64,000 bases of DNA, taken from Paenibacillus oryzisoli (GTDB taxonomy: Bacteria > Bacillota > Bacilli > Paenibacillales > NBRC-103111). The stretch is from the NCBI RefSeq assembly GCF_001653565.1, contig NZ_LYPB01000044.1, positions 41,034 to 105,033 of the forward strand. The letters are read 5' to 3'. A model generated the notes under the pieces. That model did no database searches, was not told the origin of the DNA, and saw nothing but the letters and a program-made list of their open reading frames with translations. Positions 9,351 to 19,271 of this stretch are shown piece after piece; the stretch's first letter is position 1, and each line of letters opens with the position of its first letter. The position numbers were made by a program, and so were the translations under genes.

Positions 9351-10325
9351 ATGAAATATAGAAATATGGGACGCAGCGGGTTAAAAGTTAGTGAAATCGC
9401 CTTAGGAAGCTGGCTTACCTACGGCACTGCTGCCGAGCAAAAAGCTGCGGATGCCTGCATCGCGAAAGCTTTTGAAAGCGGCATTAATTTCTTCGATACC
9501 GCGAATGCTTATAATCGTGGCGAAGGCGAGAAAGCCATGGGCGCAGCGCTCAAAGGGTATGAACGATCGAGCTATGTGCTCTCGACGAAAGTCTATTTCC
9601 CGATGGGCGATGGCCCGAACGATCGCGGACTGTCTCGCAAGCACATTATGGAGCAATGTGATGCGAGTTTGAAGCGATTGGGTGTCGACTATATCGACAT
9701 CTATTTCTGCCATCGGTATGACATCCACACACCGTTGGAGGAAACGCTTCGCGCGCTTGATGATTTGGTCGCGCAGGGCAAGATCCTCTACCCCGCGGTT
9801 AGCGAGTGGAACGGCGCACAAATTACCGAGGCCGCTAGCATCGCAGAGCGCCTTCGACTTCGTCCGCTGATTTCCAATCAGCCGATCTATAACATGTTCG
9901 AGCGCTATATTGAGCGCGAGGTACTACCCGTATCCGAGCACAAGGGGCTCGGTCAAGTCGTCTTTTCGCCGCTTGCGCAGGGTATTCTAACTGGCAAATA
10001 TAAGCTGGGACAACCACTTCCAGCCGATAGCCGTGCTGCGAACGATTCCGTGAATGGGGTCATTAACAGCTATCTGAATGACCGCGTACTGCAGACCGTT
10101 CATGAGCTAGAACAAGTTGCTCAAGGACTCGATATCTCGATTGCACAGCTCGCAATCGCATGGGTGCTTCGTCAACCAGGTGTAAGTTCCGCATTGATTG
10201 GTGCTACTAAACCTGAACAGATCGAAGAAAACGTGAAGGCTGTGGATGTCACGCTGGATGCAGCATCATTAGAGCGCATCGAGACAGTTTTGAAAGGCAT
10301 CGCGGACTTCTCTCCGGCACGGTAA
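9351..10325 (+). CDS. Aldo/keto reductase family oxidoreductase
   Basis: 324 residues from the family-typical start MKYRNMGRSG; the frame opens further upstream (9279), but those residues match nothing in the family. The NADPH-dependent (alpha/beta)8 barrel tetrad is complete: D49 and Y54 in FDTANAY, K80 in LSTKV and H121 in FCHRYD. C-terminal ALIGATKPEQIEEN is the cofactor-binding segment. The sequence is closest in style to the KCNAB/YghZ branch (voltage-gated potassium-channel beta-subunit-like reductases), which reduce aldehydes or methylglyoxal. Single gene with its own terminator, divergent from locus A. The substrate is not determined. Confidence 0.93.
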   Translation: MKYRNMGRSGLKVSEIALGSWLTYGTAAEQKAADACIAKAFESGINFFDTANAYNRGEGEKAMGAALKGYERSSYVLSTKVYFPMGDGPNDRGLSRKHIMEQCDASLKRLGVDYIDIYFCHRYDIHTPLEETLRALDDLVAQGKILYPAVSEWNGAQITEAASIAERLRLRPLISNQPIYNMFERYIEREVLPVSEHKGLGQVVFSPLAQGILTGKYKLGQPLPADSRAANDSVNGVINSYLNDRVLQTVHELEQVAQGLDISIAQLAIAWVLRQPGVSSALIGATKPEQIEENVKAVDVTLDAASLERIETVLKGIADFSPAR

Positions 10326-10356
10326 TTACTGGTGGATTAATATCTAACACAATACC

Positions 10357-10390
10357 AAAAGGACAGAGCTCACATCGCTCTGTCCTTTTG
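10357..10390. terminator. Bidirectional intrinsic terminator
   Basis: AAAAGGACAGAGC and GCTCTGTCCTTTT form a perfect 13-bp stem with a 7-nt loop, with A and T runs on either side. It serves both the aldo/keto reductase (plus) and the sulfatase gene (minus). Confidence 0.9.
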
Positions 10391-10412
10391 ATATTCCATT
10401 AGCCTTAGTGTA

Positions 10413-11939
10413 TCAGGCATGCTTTGCTTTAACGTCTGAGTAATTCAACTTAACTGTAGCATTTAGAGGAAGGCGGTCTTCCTTCTCCATCGTCCAATAC
10501 AGCAGCTTGCGCTCGAGTTCTGAACGAATATTTGTAAAAGCGGAATTCTCGAAGTGATTATGCAGCTCATCGCAATCGTTCACGAGGTCGTAGAGCTCGC
10601 CCTCCCCGTTGGCGTAGATGTTCAGCTTCCATTCCAGCGTACGAATGCTCTTGCCTTTCCCCACCCATGCATCGCGGTAGGCACACCAAACGAAATAGCG
10701 GCCATCAAACGGATGTTCCGGACGAACTGTAATATCGGAGACACGCAATGGCTCACCTTCCTCACCACTCTCGATGACCACATATTCACGCGGTATGTAG
10801 TCCTGACCTCTTAGGTAGGGTGCAAAACTCTTGCCCTGAACACCCGGCGGAATCGATATGCCAGCCATGTCTAGGAAAGTTGGCATGATATCCACCAGCT
10901 CGACAAGATGATTCGTTCTCTTGGCTCCCTGATAGCCCGGGGCTGCGACAATGAACGGCACATGGGTAAAGGAGTCGTAAAACATGTTATGCTTCTGAAT
11001 TAACCCGTGGGCACCCATCGAGTCGCCATGATCAGATGTAAAGACGACAACGGTATTATCCGTAATGCCCAGCTCGTCCATCTTTGCGAACACACGAGCA
11101 AGCGTATCATCGATAAAGCGAATCATGCCATAATGTATCGCTCGAACCTTGCGAATCAGCTCATCATCCGCTGTATCCATTGCATCCATTAGATAAGCCA
11201 CATGCTGTCGTTCCGGTTTTCCTTCAAAATTATCTTTGGGTGGCAGCGGTACCTCGGCGGGATTTATCATACTCGCATAGGGCTCCGGAGCCTGATAAGG
11301 TGTATGTGGATCCGGGAATGACAGCCAGGTAAAGAAGGGTTTCTTCGGGTCCCGCTGATTCGCCAAGTAATCAATCATCGTATCCCCAAGAAGATAGGTA
11401 CCGCATTTTTCCGGACGACCAGGATTAGTTCCATGACCCATAGGGCTCAACCAACAGGTCTGGGACCACTCATGCGCCGCTTTGGATTCGGGATCATCTC
11501 GGTAACCGTCAACCATGTGCCCATGATCAGCCAGCCGGACGAAATCAAATACTTGTCTGAGCACACTAGCCTTCTCACGATCCACGATTTCACCAGGATA
11601 GTACGTCTTCGTGTCCTCCATGAAAGCATGATTCTTCCCGATGATTGCCGTCTGATATCCGTGTTCCTTCAGCACTTGCGGCAGCGTGACCTCTGCAGGA
11701 TTAATCATCATATGGTTCGCTTGGACTCCGATGGTAGATGCGTATCTTCCTGTAAACATCGATGATCTTGACGGAGAACAAGCCGGATAATTACAGAAAG
11801 CATATTCAAAGACAACACCGCGTTCGGCTAAGCACTCCAGTACAGGTGTCTTTAAGACAGGGTTTCCGTATAAACTGAGTGTTTCCGCCGTTTGCTGGTC
11901 AGTTTGGATAAGAAGTAAATTAGGTCTGTTATCCATCAT
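10413..11939 (-). CDS. Sulfatase, Cys-type family S1 (locus B)
   Basis: 508 residues. The activation motif CSPSR starts at C54 within YPACSPSRSSMFTGR; this Cys must be converted to formylglycine for activity. Metal-ligand regions are visible at the N-terminus (LLIQTDQQ) and in FTSDHGDSMGAHG, with a KHNMFYDSFTHVPFI segment after it. There is no signal peptide, so it acts in the cytoplasm on an imported sulfated substrate. GGAGGAG precedes two adjacent ATGs (11939, 11936). It is the last gene of locus B, behind an importer, which suggests desulfation of sulfated oligosaccharides, although choline-sulfatase-like or glycosaminoglycan-like specificity cannot be told apart. No sulfatase-maturing radical-SAM enzyme is encoded in the window. 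Confidence 0.93.
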   Translation of the reverse strand: MMDNRPNLLLIQTDQQTAETLSLYGNPVLKTPVLECLAERGVVFEYAFCNYPACSPSRSSMFTGRYASTIGVQANHMMINPAEVTLPQVLKEHGYQTAIIGKNHAFMEDTKTYYPGEIVDREKASVLRQVFDFVRLADHGHMVDGYRDDPESKAAHEWSQTCWLSPMGHGTNPGRPEKCGTYLLGDTMIDYLANQRDPKKPFFTWLSFPDPHTPYQAPEPYASMINPAEVPLPPKDNFEGKPERQHVAYLMDAMDTADDELIRKVRAIHYGMIRFIDDTLARVFAKMDELGITDNTVVVFTSDHGDSMGAHGLIQKHNMFYDSFTHVPFIVAAPGYQGAKRTNHLVELVDIMPTFLDMAGISIPPGVQGKSFAPYLRGQDYIPREYVVIESGEEGEPLRVSDITVRPEHPFDGRYFVWCAYRDAWVGKGKSIRTLEWKLNIYANGEGELYDLVNDCDELHNHFENSAFTNIRSELERKLLYWTMEKEDRLPLNATVKLNYSDVKAKHA

Positions 11940-12066
11940 GCTCCTCCATTCTCACGACTCCATCGCGATGGCACCAGTTGCTCGGTAATCGTGGTATTAC
12001 CGTTCTTTTGAGTAAGAAAGAGATTGGTATAAGTGACAATCACAGTCATCACTCCTTTGAGATAAG

Positions 12067-12963
12067 TTAGCCTTTAATAGAACCGATCATGACACCTTTT
12101 ACAAAATAACGTTGAATGAATGGATAAAGCAGCATAACAGGAACGCTCGATATGATGATGACGGAGTACTTGATGCTTTCAGCCATCATCACACGTTCTG
12201 ACATGCCAGCGGAACCGCCTGCCATATCATCCTGATTGAGGATGAGAATTTCCCGCAGTATGAGTTGGAGCGGAAAGAGATCGCGATCCTTCAGATAGAT
12301 TAAGGCATTAAAATAAGCGTTCCAATGCCCTACACCATAGAACAGCACCATAACGGCTAGAATTGGTTTGGATAGGGGTATGATAATACTCCATAACATT
12401 CGGAAATACGTGCAGCCGTCCATCCATGCAGACTCCTGCAGCTCATTAGGAATATTGTTCTGGAAGAAGCTCCGCATCACGATGAGATTATAGGTCGCAA
12501 TAGCACCAGGAATCAGCATAGCCCACACAGTGTTATTGATACCTAGACTCTTTACCAGAAGATAGGTCGGAATTAATCCCCCACTGAAAAACATGGTGAA
12601 CGTAACGAAAAACATGAGAAATTGTTGCCCTGGCAAGTCCTTCCGGGAGAGAGGGTACGCTGCCAATAGTGTCATCACAAGGTTGATGAAGGTACCAACT
12701 ACCGCATAGAATATGGTGTTGGCATACCCGTGCCAAATACTACTATTCTCAAATACCTGCTTATAGGGTGCCAATGTGAACCCCTCAGGCAACAGCCATA
12801 CCCTGCCTTCCATGACGTCAATTGGATTGCTGAACGAAGCACTAACCACGAACAGCAAGGGATACCCTACCATAATTAACAGCACAGCGGTGATGATATA
12901 CACAGCGGCATCGAAGAGCTTGTCATCGCGTGATCGCAGCTTGTTTTCTATCGTTGTATGCAT
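12067..12963 (-). CDS. Carbohydrate ABC transporter permease, YtcP type (locus B)
   Basis: About 298 residues. Six membrane segments, an EAA region LQESAWMDGCTYFRMLWSIIIP, and the diagnostic C-terminus FVKGVMIGSIKG. The frame extends to 13011 and would overlap the preceding gene, but AGGAGAGAAGA directly before the ATG at 12963 supports this start, 13 bp after the LplB-type gene. It forms the importer channel with 12977-13936. Confidence 0.92.
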   Translation of the reverse strand: MHTTIENKLRSRDDKLFDAAVYIITAVLLIMVGYPLLFVVSASFSNPIDVMEGRVWLLPEGFTLAPYKQVFENSSIWHGYANTIFYAVVGTFINLVMTLLAAYPLSRKDLPGQQFLMFFVTFTMFFSGGLIPTYLLVKSLGINNTVWAMLIPGAIATYNLIVMRSFFQNNIPNELQESAWMDGCTYFRMLWSIIIPLSKPILAVMVLFYGVGHWNAYFNALIYLKDRDLFPLQLILREILILNQDDMAGGSAGMSERVMMAESIKYSVIIISSVPVMLLYPFIQRYFVKGVMIGSIKG

Positions 12964-12976
12964 TCTCTTCTCTCCT

Positions 12977-13936
12977 CTACCATAGACTCGAATCGGTCTT
13001 TTTCCGTGCATACCAGTTCACCAGCAGCAGAAGGCTAAAGTCGATCACAGCATTGAACAAGCCCGCTGCAGCCGTATAACTGAACTGCCCTCCCTGAATA
13101 CCGTTCTTGTATACGAAAGTCGGTAATATGTCGCTTTTGGTGGCGTTAAGCGGGTTCTGCATCAGCAGCGCCTTCTCAAAGCCGACATCCATCAACTGAC
13201 CGATTTGCAGGATGAACAAAATAATGACTGTCGGCATTATCCCTGGAATCGATACATGCAGAACCCTTTTGAACCTTGTAGCTCCGTCAATTTTTGCTGC
13301 CTCGTACAAAGTAGGGTCAATACCGCTGAGCGCTGCAAGATAGATGATCGAACCCCAGCCCATATGCTGCCAAATTCCTGACGTTACGAAAATCGTTTGA
13401 AACCATTCTGCCTTTTTCATAAAGTTGATGGTATCTATGCCAAACATGGTTAAGATTTGATTCACCTTCCCTGTATCGGGATCGAGGAAGATGTTCAGCA
13501 TCCCGACCAGCACAATAATCGAAAGAAAGTGCGGAATATACGTTGTATTTTGCAACAACTTCTGCAACCATCGGCTCCGAATCTCATTCACTAGCAGAGC
13601 CAGCAGTATGGGAATCGGGAACCCTATTAACAGCTGAAACAAACTTAACGAGATTGTATTCCACAGCAGATCCCAGAAATATACGGAGGAGAAGAAGCGT
13701 TCAAAATGTTTCAATCCTATCCAAGGACTCCCTAGAATCCCCTTAGTCGCAGAAAAGTCCTTAAAGGCAATGGTGATACCATACATCGGAACATATTTGA
13801 ACACAATATACCAAATGACAGGGATCATAAGCATTAAGTAGAGCTCGTACCGGACTAGCATTCGTTTCCATAGAACATGCTTTGGCTTCCATCTAGCATC
13901 CGTTGGTGTTGTTGCTTTTGCAGCCTCCGCTTGCAT
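12977..13936 (-). CDS. Carbohydrate ABC transporter permease, LplB type (locus B)
   Basis: 319 residues with six membrane segments. N-terminal IVFKYVPMYGITIAFKDFS, EAA region LYEAAKIDGATRFKRVLHVSIP and C-terminal ARKKTDSSLW match the LplB family. TAGGAGTG precedes the ATG. It follows the lipoprotein gene and precedes the YtcP-type permease, so the order in locus B is lipoprotein, LplB, YtcP, sulfatase. Confidence 0.92.
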   Translation of the reverse strand: MQAEAAKATTPTDARWKPKHVLWKRMLVRYELYLMLMIPVIWYIVFKYVPMYGITIAFKDFSATKGILGSPWIGLKHFERFFSSVYFWDLLWNTISLSLFQLLIGFPIPILLALLVNEIRSRWLQKLLQNTTYIPHFLSIIVLVGMLNIFLDPDTGKVNQILTMFGIDTINFMKKAEWFQTIFVTSGIWQHMGWGSIIYLAALSGIDPTLYEAAKIDGATRFKRVLHVSIPGIMPTVIILFILQIGQLMDVGFEKALLMQNPLNATKSDILPTFVYKNGIQGGQFSYTAAAGLFNAVIDFSLLLLVNWYARKKTDSSLW

Positions 13937-14011
13937 GACTTCACACTCCTATTTACATCTTAAGAAGAGCCAGGAGCAGCATACGATCCGCCACTCCCCA
14001 GCAAACCTCCA

Positions 14012-15613
14012 TTATTTCTTAGCATCATAGGCTTTCTGATACGCTTTCTCCAGATCATCAATCTTCATCTTCTTCAGAGTAGCTACATATTCATTCCACT
14101 TATCAAAACTCAACTCTCCGATGATGAATTTCGCAACTGATTCTTTCACATATTTATCAATATCAGCTTTGATCGGTATGATCTGTTCCGAGATTTCTCT
14201 ATCGAAGATAGGAGCACCATATACGGTCTTAGGCAAGTAGCTTTCAATGAATTTGTTAACTTCAAGCACTTTATCATTCTCTACGATGTTGCCGAATTTG
14301 TCTGAGACCACACCCGGGAAACTTCCGCCCGGCACTAGATTCACTTGACCAAGTGCTGCCATAAAGCCACGGGTATCATTTTTAATCGAATCATTGATAA
14401 CTGGCTTGCCGTCCTTCATGGTATACGTTTTGCCTTCTACACCATATTGAAAAAACTTCGATCCTTCATCGCTATAGAAGTAATCGACCCAACGAATAGC
14501 GGCTTCTGGATTTTTATTTTCTTTTGAGATCGCAAAAGTTCCAATTGGCGCTGCAATAGGTCCAGTAGCGGAATAAGTTTGATCTCCGTGAGGCCCCTTA
14601 ATCGGCGACATCCCAGTAAACTGATTTTCAACCTGTAGAAATGGATCGGATGCCTGAATAAAGAACATGCCAATTAGCGCTTGGGACAAATTACTTCTCC
14701 ATTTCGGTAGATCGCCAGAGTAGAAATCCTGCCACAACAGCTTCTCGCTATACAACTTATTTAGGAATTGCAGCAATTCCTTAAACCGATCATCTGCCAA
14801 CCATATTTTTGCCTTATCATCTTTAATGTTAATCTGGTACCCCATCTGTTGCTCCAAGCCGAAGGATCCTGAGAATGCGGAATACACCATCCCAATCTCC
14901 CGTAAACCTAGCGGAATTTCATCCTTCTTGCCGTTGCCGTTAGGATCGCTATCACGGAATGCTCGGAGCAATGTGAATAGTTCATCTACATTCGTAGGCG
15001 CTTTCATATTGAGTTTGGCGAGCCATTCTTTGTTGATCCAAATTTTATCTGATCGGCCAGAGCTTTGTAGACGCACGCTAGGCAACGAGTAAATGTGACC
15101 GTCCGCAGCCGTCACCGTTCGCTTAACCTCAGGGTATTGCTCGAAAATCCCCTTCAGATTCGGAGCATATTTATCAATTAAACCCTCCAGCGGAATCAGC
15201 ATTTTCTCCTGTTGGCCGTAACGTGCGATGTCCGTATTGGTTAGGTTGGCCCTAAGGAAAATATCTGGCAGCTCATTAGCTGCAAAGAGCAGATTTCTCT
15301 TCTCATCGCATCCCTGCGCATTGGACGGAAGTTGGTCGAATTGCAGCTTCACGTTGGTCATTTTCTCGTATTCCTGGAATATAAGGACATCCTTCCAATC
15401 GGCATGATTCGGGTCTTTGCAACCGAATACTTTCTGGGTGACGGGCTCCTTCACAATTGGAAAGCCAGTTTGCGTAAGGTTCGTCGCTACTTCTGCACTC
15501 TCCTTAGTTGCCTCCGCTTCCTCTTTCGAATTGCTGCATGCAGTAGTTAGCGCCGAAACAGCTAAGGCAGCTGCGAGCATCATCGTCATTCGCTTTCTTG
15601 TCTTTACTTTCAT
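14012..15613 (-). CDS. Extracellular solute-binding lipoprotein (locus B)
   Basis: 533 residues. Basic start, Ala/Leu core and lipobox ALTTAC, with Cys followed by SNSKEE. The body contains LLFAANELPDIFLRA, KIWINKEWLAKLNMKAPTNV, the DPNGNGKKDEIPL motif and FFQYGVEGKTYTMKDGKP, all typical of the oligosaccharide-binding family used with LplB/YtcP permeases. The ATG at 15613 lies behind AAGGGGATG; a TTG one codon upstream is possible. A TATAAT box at 15693-15698 could give this gene its own promoter. It presumably binds the sulfated glycan fragment later acted on by the sulfatase. Confidence 0.92.
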   Translation of the reverse strand: MKVKTRKRMTMMLAAALAVSALTTACSNSKEEAEATKESAEVATNLTQTGFPIVKEPVTQKVFGCKDPNHADWKDVLIFQEYEKMTNVKLQFDQLPSNAQGCDEKRNLLFAANELPDIFLRANLTNTDIARYGQQEKMLIPLEGLIDKYAPNLKGIFEQYPEVKRTVTAADGHIYSLPSVRLQSSGRSDKIWINKEWLAKLNMKAPTNVDELFTLLRAFRDSDPNGNGKKDEIPLGLREIGMVYSAFSGSFGLEQQMGYQINIKDDKAKIWLADDRFKELLQFLNKLYSEKLLWQDFYSGDLPKWRSNLSQALIGMFFIQASDPFLQVENQFTGMSPIKGPHGDQTYSATGPIAAPIGTFAISKENKNPEAAIRWVDYFYSDEGSKFFQYGVEGKTYTMKDGKPVINDSIKNDTRGFMAALGQVNLVPGGSFPGVVSDKFGNIVENDKVLEVNKFIESYLPKTVYGAPIFDREISEQIIPIKADIDKYVKESVAKFIIGELSFDKWNEYVATLKKMKIDDLEKAYQKAYDAKK

Positions 15614-15692
15614 CAATGTTTCATCCCCTTTGTTTCTTGTATAGGTTCCCCTAGCCTTTATTGAAAAGGCTTACATGTCGGAATCTGATCTG

Positions 15693-15698
15693 ATTATA
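15693..15698 (-). promoter_or_regulatory. Candidate -10 box for the locus B lipoprotein gene
   Basis: Perfect TATAAT on the minus strand, about 80 bp upstream of the lipoprotein start, in the 148-bp gap after the regulator gene. No convincing -35 at 16-18 bp is visible, which would fit a promoter that needs the neighbouring activator. Confidence 0.35.
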
Positions 15699-15761
15699 AT
15701 CCGTATATGAAAGTGAAGGCATTTCAGATTTATGTACTTTCGTATCAAATTTATGCAGAGG

Positions 15762-17351
15762 TTACGAATCGGAACGTTCCTTTGTACGTTGCATGTAGAC
15801 ATACGGCGTTTCCCCAGTAACTTCTTTGAACACCCGGATAAAATAGCTATAGCTGCTGAATCCCAGTTTGGCATGGAGCTCCTTGAGCGGTGTATCTCCT
15901 TCAAGCAGCAGCAACTTGCCCCTCTCGATACGCTGCCCTGTCAGCAGTTCCGTAAACGTACGGCCACTTTCTTCCTTTACAAGCCGGCTTAAGTACGAAG
16001 ATGTAATTCCCAACAATTCTGCTGTCTCTTCCAAGGTAATTCCTTCCCGATATCGAGCTGCTATAATCTGTAGTGCTTGCCTGACATGGCGAGAATGATC
16101 TGTAGAGAGATTCAGTCTTTGAAGTTCCTGAGCTAACCTTCTATAAATACCGCATACCGCAGTTTGCGCCTGCTCGTTCGTCAGCCCCGGACGCTGGAAG
16201 ATTGAAAGCTCCTCCACCATCCAATCGGCTGATATGTCAGCTTTCCGGGCAATTTTGGCAGCAATCTGTACCAGTTCTGCTGACACTTTCTCCTGAAGTA
16301 CTGTTTTCTCTTGCCCCTGCAGCTCAACTCCCATAATCCCCTTGATGATTTCGACTGCTTCTTGGGCGTCGGCTGCCTCCATGGCGGCGAGCAACCGCTT
16401 CTCGTGTCCAATGGTTACATAGGGTCCTTTCACTGAAAGTCCAGCACGGGCAGATTCCCGAGCCTGTCCTTCTACTTGTTTGACCAAATGTTGATACGCT
16501 TCTAGACTATGATCAAGTGAAGAAATAATCGGACTAATAAGAATCGTGGCCGCCAAATTCATGTACAACTTCAGTGATGATTCTAAGCGTGCGCTCTTGG
16601 CGGCGATCCATTGAGCCACTGCGTTCTCGCTGCGCTCCTTGCCGCAGGAAAGCAGCACTGCCCAGCGCCCGCGATCCATGGCTACCGTGCAACCCCAAGG
16701 ATAACCTCCTGCTGCCTGTTCGCAGAGATCTGTCACAGACCGCAGATAACGGATCAACTCTTGTTCTTTGAGACGTGCTGTAAGCACATCATAGTGGGCA
16801 AGTTGTACGAGCATAAGGACCCATCGCGGTTTATCTATGCTCCATTTATGATCTGAGAAATACTGCACCAGTAGCCGCCTGTCGATTTCTACACCCATAA
16901 GATGGTCACGTAAGATAGATCGTGACAAAGCGATGTCCGCCTGCTCTTTGACTCTCAACTCTGCCTCTTGCTCCTGAAGTTGACTGCGTACCTTACCGAC
17001 CACTGCACTTAACGTCTCAGAGGTAAGCCGATGCTTTAATAAATAATCTACCGCTCCATAGCTGAGGGATCCCCGAACATACTCAAAAGAGTCATAGCTG
17101 CTTAGCACGATAACCTTCAGACGAGGGTTTGCTGTAAGCAAATATCGAGTTAGCTCCAGTCCATTCATTCCCGGCATGCTCATATCCACAATCACCACAT
17201 CTGGTTGCTGCATCTTGACTAACTCCACCGCTTGCAAGCCGTCTCCCGCTTCTCCGCAAATCATAAAGCCTTCTTTTTCCCATTCCACAAGAGATCGAAG
17301 GTGATTGCGCACAAGCGGTTCATCATCAATGAATGCGATCTTCCATTCCAT
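15762..17351 (-). CDS. Response regulator, YesN type with AraC domain (locus B)
   Basis: About 529 residues. The receiver domain has D9/D10, phospho-acceptor D56 in VDMSMPGMNG and the Lys of YLLKHRL. A long middle region (about 130-410) of the size seen in large YesN regulators precedes an AraC-type DNA-binding domain (EGITLEETAELLGITSSYLSRL and LGFSSYSYFIRVFKEV). The ATG at 17351 has AAAGGTGG 8 bp upstream; a GTG at 17363 is the alternative. The gene overlaps the end of its kinase gene, so the two are co-translated. Likely activator of the downstream importer-sulfatase genes. Confidence 0.92.
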   Translation of the reverse strand: MEWKIAFIDDEPLVRNHLRSLVEWEKEGFMICGEAGDGLQAVELVKMQQPDVVIVDMSMPGMNGLELTRYLLTANPRLKVIVLSSYDSFEYVRGSLSYGAVDYLLKHRLTSETLSAVVGKVRSQLQEQEAELRVKEQADIALSRSILRDHLMGVEIDRRLLVQYFSDHKWSIDKPRWVLMLVQLAHYDVLTARLKEQELIRYLRSVTDLCEQAAGGYPWGCTVAMDRGRWAVLLSCGKERSENAVAQWIAAKSARLESSLKLYMNLAATILISPIISSLDHSLEAYQHLVKQVEGQARESARAGLSVKGPYVTIGHEKRLLAAMEAADAQEAVEIIKGIMGVELQGQEKTVLQEKVSAELVQIAAKIARKADISADWMVEELSIFQRPGLTNEQAQTAVCGIYRRLAQELQRLNLSTDHSRHVRQALQIIAARYREGITLEETAELLGITSSYLSRLVKEESGRTFTELLTGQRIERGKLLLLEGDTPLKELHAKLGFSSYSYFIRVFKEVTGETPYVYMQRTKERSDS

Positions 17352-19092
17352 CGTTCCGTCCACCTTTCTCTTTCCGTTGCGGAAGCCGCAGCTCCACCGT
17401 GGTCAATATCCCTGGTACACTGACAATCGATAAACCGTATTCTTCACCAAAGGACAATCTGATGCGGTCTTTTACATTGCTAATGCCAATACCCGTTCCA
17501 CCCTGTACATTTCCCTCAGATTCGTGCTGATGTATGGCTTCCATTTGTTCTTTCGAAATCCCCACACCGTTATCTGTTACGTCAATGATGACATCATAAT
17601 CTCCGCGACAATAGCTCTTAATCGTAATTCTTCCCTCTCGCTCTGGTGAGATGCCAAAACCATGCAGAAGCGCATTCTCCACGATAGGCTGAAGAACAAG
17701 CTTAGGGATTAAGCAATCCAGCGTGCTTTCCTCCGCATCAATACTTACGGTTACTCGATCCAGAAAGCGGTACTTCTGAATGCTCAAATACCGCTTCAAC
17801 AGTTCCAACTCTTCACGAATTGGGATAAGGTCTCGCTTCTGATCTACTGCGAACCGCATAAGTTCGACCAAGGCAGCTGAAATTTCGCCAATATTAGGGA
17901 CTTGTTGAATTTTGGACAAATAATTAATCGTGTTCAGTGTATTATAGAGAAAATGAGGATTAATTTGGGATTGCAGCGCCCGGTATTCAGCTTCCCTCTT
18001 CTGTCTTCCCCTCTCCTCAGTCTCCTCCATTAACTCCTGCACATGTGTCATCATGGAGGAGAACATATCGCTAAGCTGTCCGACCTCATCCTCTGTATGG
18101 ATGTGCGGTCTAGCCTTCAGTTGACCTCCCCGAACACGTTTCATCGTATTATGCAACCGCTTAAGATTCTTGGTGATCTGTTTAGAAAGTACGATCGATA
18201 CGATATGCACAGCAAGCAACACTAGAACTGTAACAAGGATCATATCTCTTCGAATCTGATGAACCTCTCGCAGCAATTCACTTGTCGGAACTATACCAAT
18301 CGTTGTCCAGCCTATAAGGTCGGATACAATCTGAACAGTTAGGTACTTATCTCCATCTACGGTTTCTAGTCTCCCGCCTGATTCTGTTCTTGGCTCTCTG
18401 TAGATTTCCTCAATCACTGAAGTAAGATCCGATATACCGCCCCAATTCGAACCGCTATGATAAATGACCGTGCCTTGGTCATCAACAACTCCGATAAGAT
18501 TTCCTCTCAATGGTTGAATTTCAAAGACATTTTTCATAAAATCAGTATTGAATTCGATCACGCAAAGCCCGATGCTTTTACCTCCTGCTAGCAATGGCCG
18601 GACAAGAAGAATAGAATTCTCCATTGAAGCATCTAAGCGCACATGCCTTCTATTTTCCTGCAAGTCCTCCTGCCCAAGCAGTCCTTGCAGCTTCGTCTGA
18701 CTTATTCTCGCAAACCCGTTTTGGAATATCTTACCATTATAGCCAACGACAGAAATTCGTTGAATATAGGTTTTATAAGTTGCCATAGAAGCGATGTAAT
18801 CCTCAACCAATTTCTTCTCCTGAAACCATTCATACGATGGGGCGGCTACAGCACTAAGTAAACTTTGCGCCACCATATCCCGTGTAACGATTAACTTGGC
18901 GATTTGGTCCGCTTCCTCCAACGTGGAACGGAGCTTCTCATCCGCCCTTCGGATACTGTCGGAAATGAAAGTCGTTGCATTATCTTCAATGACATGGGAG
19001 GCATTTCGATAGGTGCTGTAAGAAATCGGGATAATAGCCATGCAAATCATGATGCTGAAGGCCAGGAACATTTTCCCTTGAATTGTGCGCAT
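17326..19092 (-). CDS. Sensor histidine kinase, YesM type (locus B)
   Basis: 588 residues. Membrane helices near 9-27 and about 285-305 flank an extracellular Cache-like sensor; then a HAMP region (LSKQITKNLKRLHN), the motif SQINPHFLYNTLNTINYLS with the phospho-accepting His, and an ATPase domain with LVLQPIVENALLHGF, VTDNGVGI and GTGIGISNVKDRI. GGAGGGGAAGG precedes the ATG. It is the first gene of locus B and is preceded by a structured hairpin (19129-19162). Confidence 0.93.
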   Translation of the reverse strand: MRTIQGKMFLAFSIMICMAIIPISYSTYRNASHVIEDNATTFISDSIRRADEKLRSTLEEADQIAKLIVTRDMVAQSLLSAVAAPSYEWFQEKKLVEDYIASMATYKTYIQRISVVGYNGKIFQNGFARISQTKLQGLLGQEDLQENRRHVRLDASMENSILLVRPLLAGGKSIGLCVIEFNTDFMKNVFEIQPLRGNLIGVVDDQGTVIYHSGSNWGGISDLTSVIEEIYREPRTESGGRLETVDGDKYLTVQIVSDLIGWTTIGIVPTSELLREVHQIRRDMILVTVLVLLAVHIVSIVLSKQITKNLKRLHNTMKRVRGGQLKARPHIHTEDEVGQLSDMFSSMMTHVQELMEETEERGRQKREAEYRALQSQINPHFLYNTLNTINYLSKIQQVPNIGEISAALVELMRFAVDQKRDLIPIREELELLKRYLSIQKYRFLDRVTVSIDAEESTLDCLIPKLVLQPIVENALLHGFGISPEREGRITIKSYCRGDYDVIIDVTDNGVGISKEQMEAIHQHESEGNVQGGTGIGISNVKDRIRLSFGEEYGLSIVSVPGILTTVELRLPQRKEKGGRNDGMEDRIH

Positions 19093-19128
19093 TCATCCTT
19101 CCCCTCCACTTTCTTATTGGCATGAAAA

Positions 19129-19162
19129 GCCACCTAACCGATACATTATTCGGAAAGGTGGC
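19129..19162 (-). other. Structured hairpin in the 5' leader of the locus B kinase gene
   Basis: GCCACCT/AGGTGGC (7 bp) encloses CCGA/TCGG (4 bp) with a small internal loop. On the minus strand it is followed by TTTTC, then the ribosome site of the kinase gene about 30 bp on. It may act as a weak leader terminator or an mRNA-stabilising structure. Confidence 0.45.
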
Positions 19163-19271
19163 TTTATGTATGATTTTACAAACACTCCAACTACATATAA
19201 CTCACATTCTATTGTCATATTATCGTGCACATTGACGAATGTAAACGTAAGTACTTTGCCCTTATCAATCT

